From: JASHPR01 sp963808705
GTDB lineage: Bacteria > Actinomycetota > Actinomycetes > Streptosporangiales > Streptosporangiaceae
Length of the DNA stretch: 64,000 nt
NCBI GenBank assembly: GCA_963808705.1
Contig: CAWEHB010000014.1
Span: 124,001-188,000, forward strand
Direction: 5' to 3'
Under the pieces are notes generated by a model. It had not been told where the DNA came from. It ran no database searches and was given only the letters and a program-made list of their open reading frames with translations. Shown here in pieces: positions 33,412-40,580 of this stretch. The translations under genes and the position numbers were made by a program. The stretch's first letter is position 1. Each line of letters begins with the position of its first letter.

Positions 33412-33466
33412 ACCGGCCAGGTTATGCGGTATTTTCCTGCTCGCCTCCGGGGCGCTTAACGCGCCT

Positions 33467-33543
33467 CCTTCCCTCGTCGCTCGGTCGCTCGTTCCTCGCT
33501 CCCTCGCTCCTCAGTCCAGCCGGCGCCGCGCCCCTTCGGCTCG
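33467..33543. repeat. Dispersed repeat, copy B (overlaps the end of nur)
   Basis: Same 52-bp core as 29849-29900, plus a matching 25-bp flank. The reading frame of nur enters it and takes its last ten codons (RAEGARRRLD) and TGA from it. Adjacent at 33451-33465 is a small perfect hairpin (ggcgc-ttaac-gcgcc). Confidence 0.9.
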
Positions 33544-33948
33544 ACAATCGCGGCAGGTGCCGAACACGGTGAGGTGCCCCACGTCGGTCTCGAAGCCCTG
33601 CTCCTCGTCCAGCGCGGCGACCAGCGGGCGCGCGGCTTCCGGGGCCACCTCCGTCACCCGGCCGCAGTCGCGGCAGACCAGGTGGACGTGCTGGGCCTCG
33701 GCCGCGAGGTGGTACCGGGGCGCGCCGTGCCCCAGGTGGGTGTGGGTCACCAGGCCGAGCTGCTCGAGCAGCTCCAGGGTGCGGTAGATCGTCGAGACGT
33801 TGACCCCCCGCGCCTTCTGGTGCACCTCGGCGAATATCTCCTCGGGCGACGCGTGATCCAGCTTGGTGACGGCCTCGAGAACCAGCTGGCGCTGTGGCGT
33901 AACGCGATAGCCGCTGGCACGCAGCGTCGCATCCCACGTCTGCGACAT
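33511..33948 (-). CDS. nur: Fur-family metalloregulator, Nur-like
   Basis: 145 aa. GYRVTPQRQLVLEAVTKLDHASPEEIF and NVSTIYRTLELLEQLGLV form the winged helix. The segment THTHLGHGAPRYH and a CxxC pair (CRDCGRV, CRDC) resemble the Streptomyces nickel regulator Nur more than Zur or FurA, so nickel-dependent repression of uptake genes and superoxide dismutase is inferred. Metal choice cannot be proved from sequence. The C-terminal ten residues derive from the dispersed repeat. It diverges from the short transcript at about 34.0-34.2 kb. Confidence 0.85.
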   Translation of the reverse strand: MSQTWDATLRASGYRVTPQRQLVLEAVTKLDHASPEEIFAEVHQKARGVNVSTIYRTLELLEQLGLVTHTHLGHGAPRYHLAAEAQHVHLVCRDCGRVTEVAPEAARPLVAALDEEQGFETDVGHLTVFGTCRDCRAEGARRRLD

Positions 33949-33981
33949 GACCCGAGTGTATGGGCCCAGGGTGAAACGCGC

Positions 33982-34011
33982 TTGCCCGCTCGGTGCGCTC
34001 TGACATAACGT
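33982..34011 (+). promoter_or_regulatory. Candidate promoter of the short plus-strand transcript
   Basis: ttgccc at 33982-33987 and taacgt at 34006-34011 with an 18-bp spacer form a plausible vegetative -35/-10 pair. It lies between nur (divergent) and the extended Shine-Dalgarno at 34026. Prediction only. Confidence 0.45.
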
Positions 34012-34046
34012 GCTGGCTAACGCGGGAAAGGAGGTGGTCCAACAGA

Positions 34047-34085
34047 ATGCATAGATGTCGGACTCGCGAGGTGGCTGTCAGCTAG
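34047..34085 (+). CDS. Putative 12-codon small ORF with extended Shine-Dalgarno
   Basis: Encodes MHRCRTREVAVS. The region 34026-34041 (gaaaggaggtggtcca) pairs with the 3-prime end of 16S rRNA over 16 nt with one G-U wobble, much more than ordinary sites here. The spacing to this ATG is longer than usual (12 nt after ggagg), and a second ATG at 34055 opens a 63-codon frame that runs through the terminator, which I consider unlikely. Confidence 0.5.
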   Translation: MHRCRTREVAVS

Positions 34086-34154
34086 CCGCCGTCCCGTGTA
34101 AACCAGCACTGGTTGCCGCGAGCGGCGGCAGGCGAATACACGGCAGACACCGGA

Positions 34155-34221
34155 CCCCCGGGCTGACCGGCCTTGTCCAGCCGGTCCCCTATTTTTGGGA
34201 GACGCCCGGGGGCTCTTTTTT
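34155..34221 (+). terminator. Intrinsic terminator with long stem
   Basis: cccccgggc (34155-34163) pairs perfectly with gcccggggg (34204-34212), followed by ctc and six T residues ending at 34221. The 40-nt loop contains a second hairpin, gaccggc/gccggtc. A further accgg-agc-ccggt hairpin with TTTT at 34226-34241 gives a tandem terminator. Confidence 0.82.
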
Positions 34222-34242
34222 GCTTACCGGAGCCCGGTTTTG

Positions 34243-34779
34243 CTAACCGACCCGCTTGAGCCGCGCCGAGGCGTGCGCCTGCAGCGGCTGGCCCACCGCG
34301 GCCATGTCGTAGGCGTAGGCCAGGTCGGCCCCGACCAGGCCGTACAGCCTGCGGCCCGCGGTGACCTCCTTGGCCGTCGAGGTGCGCAGCACGGCGTCGG
34401 TGGCCATCTCGATCTTCGTGCCGGTCACCTGGCCCAGGTAGATCTCGCTGATGCCGGTCGGGTGCACCAGCAGCACCTCCAGCTCGCCATCCGGCTGCGG
34501 GCGCCAGAACCCGGTCTCCATGGCGAGCGGCCGCCCGGTCTGGCCCTCGTCGTCCAGCAGCCAGGTCCGGCTGGAGTAGATCAGGTAGGGCTTGCCGTTC
34601 TCGGTGAACGTGATCTCCTGGCCGAACTGGGCGCTCTCGATCGTCGGGTAGCCGACCACCCCGGCACCCTCCCAGCGCCCGAGCAGGAAGCCGAGCGGGA
34701 TCAAGGCGGGGTGCATGCCGCCAGCAGCAGGCCCGGCCGCGGGCGGCCCGGCCGCGGGATCCGTCGCGTCATCGGTCAT
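34243..34779 (-). CDS. Nitrobindin-like heme-binding protein (FABP-like, DUF1794)
   Basis: 178 aa beta-barrel protein. The family motif GRWEGAGVVGYPTIES is present near residues 33-48, and a His near the C-terminus (PLQAHASARLKRV) matches the expected axial haem ligand of nitrobindins, which isomerise peroxynitrite. A Pro/Ala/Gly-rich N-terminal leader of about 22 residues is a small 12-bp repeat. The ATG overlaps the stop of the small membrane protein by 4 bp. Neighbour of nur, as in Streptomyces. Confidence 0.88.
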   Translation of the reverse strand: MTDDATDPAAGPPAAGPAAGGMHPALIPLGFLLGRWEGAGVVGYPTIESAQFGQEITFTENGKPYLIYSSRTWLLDDEGQTGRPLAMETGFWRPQPDGELEVLLVHPTGISEIYLGQVTGTKIEMATDAVLRTSTAKEVTAGRRLYGLVGADLAYAYDMAAVGQPLQAHASARLKRVG

Positions 34780-34943
34780 GGCGACGGCCGGCCGGCCGGA
34801 TCCGCCTGCGCGTCACCCGGGGGCACCCCTGGCCCGGCGGGCAAGCCGATGATGCCCCAGAGCCGGGCCGCCAGGATCCCGCAGCACCCCGCGACCAGCG
34901 CAAACGCCGCCACCAGCACCAGCCAGCTGAACTCGCCTTCCAT
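34776..34943 (-). CDS. Small single-helix membrane protein
   Basis: 55 aa. MEGEFSWLVLVAAFALVAGCCGILAARLWG is a membrane helix with a Cys pair, followed by a Pro/Gly-rich tail. GGGTGG lies just before the ATG at 34943, and the stop overlaps the nitrobindin-like start as ATGA, which supports translation. No family recognised; it is too short for most gene finders. Confidence 0.65.
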   Translation of the reverse strand: MEGEFSWLVLVAAFALVAGCCGILAARLWGIIGLPAGPGVPPGDAQADPAGRPSP

Positions 34944-35034
34944 ACCACCCGGAGTGTACTGGCCCGGCTCCGCCGGCCGTCGGCCCTCGCGCGGGCGTGT
35001 CGCGCCCCGGCGACGGCCCGCGGCGGCGGCCGGG

Positions 35035-37425
35035 TCAGCGCTCGGCGTTGGGATCCGTCGCCGGGCTCTCCCAGGCGGAGACCGGCTCGGCTGCCTTGGC
35101 CGCGGGCACCGGGATCGGGATCGCCATGCGGCGGTCCCGCCCGCTGTGCGCCAGCTTCACCTGCTCGTGGTAGGACTCGATGGTGGCGGCGAACTCCGGG
35201 GTGCAGTACGGCCTGCCGTCCACGACCGGGCCCTCCGAGCCGTTGATGATCGCGCTGACATCCTCGCCGGTGATGGTCTTGTGCACCTCCAGCGCGTGCG
35301 CGACCGCCAGCACGTTGCCGCGTTCCTCGGTCAGCAGCACGCCGGTGCGGTCGGCCAGCGCCGCCAGGTGCGCCTCGGCCCGCTTCCCGAGCGTGGTCTC
35401 GAACACGGCGCGGTCCTGGCCGTCGGCCACCGGGTGTGCGTCCTGCGGCGCCGGGGTGACCGCGAACGAGCCGTACTGGCCGCCCATGCCCCACAGGCCC
35501 TCCATGGCCAGCGCGATCCGGCTCGCGTTCTGCAGGTCGCCGGAGACGCCGGACGAGGAGTCCCCGTCGAAGAACATCCGCTCGCCGACCAGCGAGGCCA
35601 GGCTCACCATGACGTCGGCCTCGTACTCGGTCCGCCAGGAGGTGAACTGCTCCTCGATCGGGATCGGCTTCACGAAGCCGAGGTAGTCCGCGCCCTTCTG
35701 GATCGTGGCCGTGTCGATGACGTTGCGCTTCTGCACCCGGTAGCTGACCACCGCGTGGCAGGCCTCGTGCACCGCGACCGCGTGCCGCTCGCGCTCGATG
35801 TACTCCACGCCCTCCGACGGGCCGACGCTCTTCAGCAGCTTGGCCTGCAGCACGTCGGTCCAGGTGATGGTGTCCCGGCCGTCGCGCAGCGCGACGATCA
35901 GCGACTCGTTGACCAGATCCTTGATGGTGGCGCCGGTGGCGTACGGGGTGATCGTGGCCAGATGGTCGATCTGCTCCGGCGTCACGTCGCTCTTGACCTT
36001 GCCGAAGTAGCCCTCGTAGGTGCGGCGGCGGCCCTCCTTCGAGGGATAGCCCACCCGGTAGACCCGGTCGAGGCGGCCGGGCCGCAGCAGCGCCTCGTCC
36101 AGCGCGCTGGGCATGTTGGTGGCCATCATGACCAGGATCCGGTACTTCGGCGGCGGCTTGGGGCGCATGCCGAGCGTGCGCCGGACGATCCGGTTGAAGA
36201 ACCCGCGCGGCTTCTTCAGGCCGGACATCTCGGTCAGCAGCGCCTGCAGGGTGCCCATGCCGCCCCCGCCCATGCCCATGCCCGGGATCATCTGCCGGAA
36301 CCGCCCCGGCGGCCGGGGCGCGGGTGCCGCCTTCAGCGCCTCGGCGAACAGGGCCGCCTGCGTGTCGGGCGACAGGTAGCAGAACCCGTGGCAGGCGTCG
36401 AACTGGGGCGCGGGGCTGAAGCTGGCCTGGCCGCCGACCGAGCCGCCGCGGTTGCCGAGCGAATCGGCCTCGTCGAAGAACACGATGACCCCGCCGTACC
36501 GCACGGCCAGCTTGCGCAGCCTGCGGAACAGCGACTTCACCTTGAGGATGCCGACCCCGAAGAACATGTTGATGAACGCGCCGGGGTCGACGAACACGTA
36601 CGGCTTGCCGGTCTCGCCGGCCACCGCCTCGGCCATCAGCGTCTTGCCGGTGCCCGGCGGTCCCCAGAGCAGGATCCCGCCGGGGACGTGGCCGCCGTGC
36701 GCCTCGATCGACTCGGGATCCTCCAGGTAGAGCATGTTCTCCTTGACCCGCTCGAGCACGTGGTCCTGGCCCCAGACGTCGGAGAACCGGGTCGAGATGT
36801 CGTCGGGGAAGTACACGTCCACCCCGCCCCGGGACATGAACCAGAAGATCCCGACGAACTGGAGGATGCCCAGCGAGACGATGGCCATCACGTAGAGGAT
36901 GATCGGCAGCGCGTGCAGGATCGTGCCCGGCAGCAGGAACAGCCCGTTCACCGGCGAGGTGTGATACACCTTGCCCAGGATCAGGGCCAGCAGGGCGATC
37001 GCGAGCAGCCACTTCGCCGCCCGCGCCATCCGGAACCTGGTCCAGTCGCTCAGCCGGTGGCTGGCCCGGTCGACGCGGCCGAATATGCCCCGGCTCCACA
37101 GCCGGTAATAGCCCGGCCAGTGCTCGGCCAGCAGGAAGTGCAGCTGGCGCAGGACCTCCAGGCCGATCAGGACCTCCACCCAGAGCGCCTCGGTGAGCTG
37201 CTGACGCGCCGCGTCGGCGAAGCCGATCACCGGGTTGTTGGCCATGTCCGACCACACCAGCACCAGCCACAGCAGCACCAGCAGGGCGAGGAACTTCAGC
37301 CGGTCCCAGGGGGCCAGCGGCTTGCGGGTGGTCCGCTCGGAGTCCTTGGGGCGTTCGCCGCGGACGTGACCGGGGTGCCCGGGGCTGGGACCCCCCGCGC
37401 CAGCTTTCCGTGACCGGGCAGGCAT
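35035..37425 (-). CDS. FtsH-like membrane AAA+ zinc protease
   Basis: 796 aa. Membrane segments lie within residues 43-200 (for example FLALLVLLWLVLVW and LPIILYVMAIVSLGILQFVGIFW). The AAA domain has GPPGTGKT at 255-262, Walker B VIVFFDEAD at 313-321, sensor MMATNMPSALDEALLRPGRLDR and then the peptidase motif HEACH at 553-557. Between Walker B and sensor 1 there is an insertion of roughly 80-90 residues containing a Met/Gly-rich patch (IPGMGMGGGGMG). It is a non-canonical actinobacterial FtsH paralogue; the housekeeping ftsH is expected elsewhere. Upstream lipoprotein overlaps its ATG by 1 nt. Confidence 0.88.
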   Translation of the reverse strand: MPARSRKAGAGGPSPGHPGHVRGERPKDSERTTRKPLAPWDRLKFLALLVLLWLVLVWSDMANNPVIGFADAARQQLTEALWVEVLIGLEVLRQLHFLLAEHWPGYYRLWSRGIFGRVDRASHRLSDWTRFRMARAAKWLLAIALLALILGKVYHTSPVNGLFLLPGTILHALPIILYVMAIVSLGILQFVGIFWFMSRGGVDVYFPDDISTRFSDVWGQDHVLERVKENMLYLEDPESIEAHGGHVPGGILLWGPPGTGKTLMAEAVAGETGKPYVFVDPGAFINMFFGVGILKVKSLFRRLRKLAVRYGGVIVFFDEADSLGNRGGSVGGQASFSPAPQFDACHGFCYLSPDTQAALFAEALKAAPAPRPPGRFRQMIPGMGMGGGGMGTLQALLTEMSGLKKPRGFFNRIVRRTLGMRPKPPPKYRILVMMATNMPSALDEALLRPGRLDRVYRVGYPSKEGRRRTYEGYFGKVKSDVTPEQIDHLATITPYATGATIKDLVNESLIVALRDGRDTITWTDVLQAKLLKSVGPSEGVEYIERERHAVAVHEACHAVVSYRVQKRNVIDTATIQKGADYLGFVKPIPIEEQFTSWRTEYEADVMVSLASLVGERMFFDGDSSSGVSGDLQNASRIALAMEGLWGMGGQYGSFAVTPAPQDAHPVADGQDRAVFETTLGKRAEAHLAALADRTGVLLTEERGNVLAVAHALEVHKTITGEDVSAIINGSEGPVVDGRPYCTPEFAATIESYHEQVKLAHSGRDRRMAIPIPVPAAKAAEPVSAWESPATDPNAER

Positions 37426-38069
37426 CAGGATCCTCCTCCGACCGTGAACGATCCGACGACCGCGGCGATCTGGTTGTAGTTGTTGGCGAAGCAGGTCGCC
37501 GTGCAGTGCACGAGCAGGAAGTAGAGCTTGGTGGTGGCGCTGTTGGTCATCACCGTCAGGTCGAACGTTTCCAGGGTGGTGCCGAGGTCGTAGTCGAAGA
37601 TCTCGCGGATGCCGCGGTCGTTATGACTGTCGGTCATCACCTGATCGCTGAGCGAGGCGAACCCGGACAGCTCCTCGTGCGCCGCTGACGCGGCCTGGCG
37701 TGCCGAGGACGTCACCGGCAGCAGCAGGTCCCGCATGCTGTTGAACGACACGTCGTTGCGCTCGGCCGCGGACAGCGCCAGCACGCCCGAGTAGGCGACC
37801 GGGGCCGCCGACGCCGCGAACACGTTGTCCACGGACGGCTTGGCCGAATCGTCGTAGGCCCGGGACCAGAGGTAGGTGCCTTCCTGGCTGGACGGGCCCT
37901 CGGCGGATTGCAGGGTGGACTGGTTTACCTGGTGCCAGCTCGGCGGCACCTTGAAGTACGCGCTATCCGCGGAGTCCGTGACGTACGTGTATTGGGGTGC
38001 CACGCACCCGGCGACCAACAAGCCCACGATGATCAGCGCCGCGACACTACACAGATGCCGCAGACCCAC
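37425..38069 (-). CDS. Hypothetical lipoprotein upstream of the FtsH-like protease
   Basis: 214 aa secreted lipoprotein with signal peptide and lipobox LLVAGC (Cys about residue 22). The mature part is a mixed alpha/beta domain beginning YFKVPPSWHQV, reminiscent of PsbP/LpqN-like folds, and contains a late Cys pair (VHCTATCF). The stop overlaps the protease ATG (TGATG), so the two are probably translated together; a membrane quality-control partner is possible but unproven. ATG at 38069. Confidence 0.75.
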   Translation of the reverse strand: MGLRHLCSVAALIIVGLLVAGCVAPQYTYVTDSADSAYFKVPPSWHQVNQSTLQSAEGPSSQEGTYLWSRAYDDSAKPSVDNVFAASAAPVAYSGVLALSAAERNDVSFNSMRDLLLPVTSSARQAASAAHEELSGFASLSDQVMTDSHNDRGIREIFDYDLGTTLETFDLTVMTNSATTKLYFLLVHCTATCFANNYNQIAAVVGSFTVGGGS

Positions 38070-38201
38070 AGGCGCCCTCCCCCGGATTGGAGTGGCCCTA
38101 ACAGCGGTTCATCAACGGTACCTCTCGAGTATGAAGGCGATAGCGCCGGAAGCGCCAATGTGGCGGTGCGCGGACTTGGGGATCCGCACTAAGCTGCGGG
38201 C

Positions 38202-38567
38202 ATGGTTTCCCGCTCACTCGTGGTCAAGGTCACCGCGGGCAAGGACGACCAAGAACGCTGCAGCCAGGGCTTCACGATCGCGGCGACGGCCGTGGCGAGC
38301 GGGCTGCAGGTGTCGCTCTGGCTGACCGGCGAGGCGGCCTGGTTCGCCCTGCCGGACCGCGCGGACGACGTTGCGCTGCCGCACGCGGCACCGCTCGCGC
38401 AGCTGCTGGCGAAGGTCCTGGAGGAGGGGACCGTGACCGTCTGCAGCCAGTGCGCGTCCCGCCGGGACATCAACGCCGCGGACACGCTCGAGGGGGTCCG
38501 CATCGCCGGGGCGTCGACGTTCCTGGCTGAGGTCATGGCCGACGGCGCGCAGGCGCTCGTGTACTGA
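38202..38567 (+). CDS. DsrE-family protein
   Basis: 121 aa. VVKVTAGKDDQERCSQGFTIAATAVASGLQVSLWLTGEAAW is the DsrE-like fold, and two Cys lie in TVCSQCASRRDI. Members bind or relay persulfide or unknown small ligands. Transcribed alone, divergent from the lipoprotein and convergent with gatD. No specific role can be assigned. Confidence 0.82.
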   Translation: MVSRSLVVKVTAGKDDQERCSQGFTIAATAVASGLQVSLWLTGEAAWFALPDRADDVALPHAAPLAQLLAKVLEEGTVTVCSQCASRRDINAADTLEGVRIAGASTFLAEVMADGAQALVY

Positions 38568-38590
38568 CGCCCCGCCGGCCCGGGCCCGGC

Positions 38591-39331
38591 CTACCCGGCG
38601 GGCACGGCCGCGAGGCGTTCCTCCCGCAGCCTGCGGACCCAGTCCTCGTCGGCCGCATCCAGCGGCGCCAGCGGCCCGGCGGCCCAGCTGAGCAGCAGGT
38701 CGGCCAGGCCGGGATTGCGCACGAGCACCGGGCCGTGCAGGTAGGTCCCGACCACCTTGCCCGCGTACGCGCCCTCGGTGCCGTCGCCGTTGCCCACCCC
38801 GGCGGCGACCCGCGCCAGCGGGCGGGCCCCGGGCCCGAGCCTGGTCACTCCCTGGTGGTTCTCGAACCCGGTGAGCCGGGGCACGCCGAGCTCGGGGTCG
38901 ACGTCGGCGATGATCTCGCCGACCCCGCGGCGCTCGCCGCGCCCGCTCCGGATATCCAGGATCCCGAGCCCGGGCACCGGCTCGCCCTCGGTGCCGCCGA
39001 ACTCGGCGCCGATCACCTGGTAGCCGGCGCACACGGCCAGCAGCACCGCTCCGGCGCCGGCCGCGGCGGCGAGCCCGCCGTCGGCGCGCAGCCGCCGCGC
39101 GGCCAGGATCTGCGGCAGGTCCTCGCCCCCGCCCATCAGGTAGATGTCGCCGCTGCGGGGCACCGGCTCATCCGCGTTCACGGTGACGGCCTCGGCGTCG
39201 ATGCCGCGGAGCCGGGCCCGGCGCTGGAGCACGAGCAGGTTGCCGCGGTCCCCGTAGGTGCTGAGCAGGTCCGGGTAGACCCAGATCAGCCGCAGGCTGC
39301 TCGCCAGCGCGCGGTGGCGCGGGCCCGCCAT
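38591..39331 (-). CDS. gatD: Lipid II isoglutaminyl synthase glutaminase subunit GatD
   Basis: 246 aa CobB/CobQ-like class I glutamine amidotransferase that supplies ammonia for amidation of D-Glu in lipid II. Nucleophile Cys101 in LLAVCAGYQVIG; the catalytic His is in VGTYLHGPVLVRNP. Together with MurT (1-bp overlap upstream) it forms the MurT/GatD complex needed for cross-linking in many Gram-positive bacteria. ATG at 39331. Confidence 0.94.
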   Translation of the reverse strand: MAGPRHRALASSLRLIWVYPDLLSTYGDRGNLLVLQRRARLRGIDAEAVTVNADEPVPRSGDIYLMGGGEDLPQILAARRLRADGGLAAAAGAGAVLLAVCAGYQVIGAEFGGTEGEPVPGLGILDIRSGRGERRGVGEIIADVDPELGVPRLTGFENHQGVTRLGPGARPLARVAAGVGNGDGTEGAYAGKVVGTYLHGPVLVRNPGLADLLLSWAAGPLAPLDAADEDWVRRLREERLAAVPAG

Positions 39332-40569
39332 CACTGGGCCCGGCCCAGGGCGGTCCGGATCTGCTGGAACGCCGTGTAGTTGGCGATCACGTCCAGGGCG
39401 CCGGGGGGCGCCTTGGCCACGGCGTCGTCCACGTCGCCGGCCAGTTCGAACTCCACCTGGTCTGCCTCCAGCCTGACCGCGAGGTCGAGCCGGCGCTCGC
39501 CAGCCACCAGCACCCGGCGGCCGCGCAGCAGCCGGTAGTCCACGTCCCACAGCCAGGACGTGTCCCTGCCGTCGGGTCCCTGCGCGTTGACGGCCAGCAG
39601 CACCGGGACCGGCTCCGGCGCGAGCACGTCGAACGCCTCCAGCCAGCCGGCCGGGTTCTTGGCCAGCAGCAGCCGGAGCTGCCGGCCCTGCCGTTCCAGC
39701 TGGGTATACCGGCCGGCCACCGAGGTCACCTCGCGCACCCGGGGCAGGGCCTGGTCCAGGTCGACGCCGAAGAAGCCGGCCACGGCCAGCGCGACCACCG
39801 CGTTGGCCCGGTTAGCCCGGCCGGGCAGGGCGAGCGACAGCTCGCGGACCCGGCCGCTCGCGTCGACCACCGACTCCCCGTCCAGCACCCACCGGGCCGC
39901 GGGCCGGGTAAAGCCGCACTCGCCGCACCGCCAGCCGAGATCATCGCGGCGCAGGTGCGACCCGCATTCCGGGCAGCACCAGGAGTCCTCGTGCCAGCGC
40001 TGGCCCGCCGCGACCCAGGTGACCCGCTTCGCCGCGCTCGCCGCCCAGGCGATGAGCGGGTCGTCGGCGTTGGCCACGACCTGGCAGTCGGGCGCGTCGG
40101 CCAGGGCTTCCCGCCAGCGCCTGGCCACCAGCCAGATCTCGGCCGCCCGGTCCATCTGGTCCCGGCTCAGGTTCAGCAGCGTGACCACCTTGGGGCTGGT
40201 CGCGTCGATCACGGCGGGCAGGTACCGCTCGTCCACCTCGAGGGCGCCGAACGGGGCGCTGCGGGCCTGGCCGAGCGCGGACGCGAGCCCGGCCTCCATG
40301 TTCGCGCCGAATGCGTTGGATGCGACCGGGAGGCCGAGCGCGCCGAGCGCCGCGGTGATCAGCCTGGTCGTGGTGGTCTTGCCGTTGGTCCCGGTCACCA
40401 GGACGATCTGGCGGCCCGCCGCGAGCAGCCGGAGCAGGTCGGGCTCCATCCGCAGGCCCACGACGCCGCCGATCACCGACCCGTCGCCGCGGCCCGACAG
40501 ACGCGACACCCGTCCCGCGGCACCGCCGACGGTGGTGGCCAGGCGAGCCCGCAGCGGAAGCTTTCCCAT
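39331..40569 (-). CDS. murT: Lipid II isoglutaminyl synthase subunit MurT (Mur ligase)
   Basis: 412 aa Mur-ligase-like ATPase that activates the glutamate carboxylate of the stem peptide. P-loop VTGTNGKTTTTRL near residues 58-69, and the MurT-specific Cys4 zinc ribbon CPEC...CGEC (Cys199, 202, 215, 218). C-terminal DUF1727-type domain. It is 11 bp downstream of the HerA-like gene, which suggests shared transcription, though functional relation to it is unclear. Confidence 0.95.
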   Translation of the reverse strand: MGKLPLRARLATTVGGAAGRVSRLSGRGDGSVIGGVVGLRMEPDLLRLLAAGRQIVLVTGTNGKTTTTRLITAALGALGLPVASNAFGANMEAGLASALGQARSAPFGALEVDERYLPAVIDATSPKVVTLLNLSRDQMDRAAEIWLVARRWREALADAPDCQVVANADDPLIAWAASAAKRVTWVAAGQRWHEDSWCCPECGSHLRRDDLGWRCGECGFTRPAARWVLDGESVVDASGRVRELSLALPGRANRANAVVALAVAGFFGVDLDQALPRVREVTSVAGRYTQLERQGRQLRLLLAKNPAGWLEAFDVLAPEPVPVLLAVNAQGPDGRDTSWLWDVDYRLLRGRRVLVAGERRLDLAVRLEADQVEFELAGDVDDAVAKAPPGALDVIANYTAFQQIRTALGRAQ

Positions 40570-40580
40570 CGCCGCCGATG

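Larger units (their letters stand above)
34018..34221 (+). ncRNA. Predicted short leader-type or small RNA ending at an intrinsic terminator
   Basis: An about 200-nt transcript is suggested by a promoter-like pair, an extended Shine-Dalgarno (34026-34041), a 12-codon ORF, a structured region and a strong terminator. No plus-strand gene lies downstream, because the nitrobindin-like gene is convergent. So it is either a stand-alone small RNA or a free peptide-coding transcript. Start position is approximate. Confidence 0.55.

Noticed and set aside
34055..34246. 63-codon plus-strand ORF at the short transcript
   Set aside because: It crosses the strong terminator at 34155-34221 and runs into the nitrobindin gene; the 12-codon ORF fits the signals better.
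34195..37413. Long plus-strand open frame antisense to the FtsH-like gene
   Set aside because: No recognisable motif, dominated by Arg/Val/His/Leu; the minus strand has clear AAA and HEXXH motifs.
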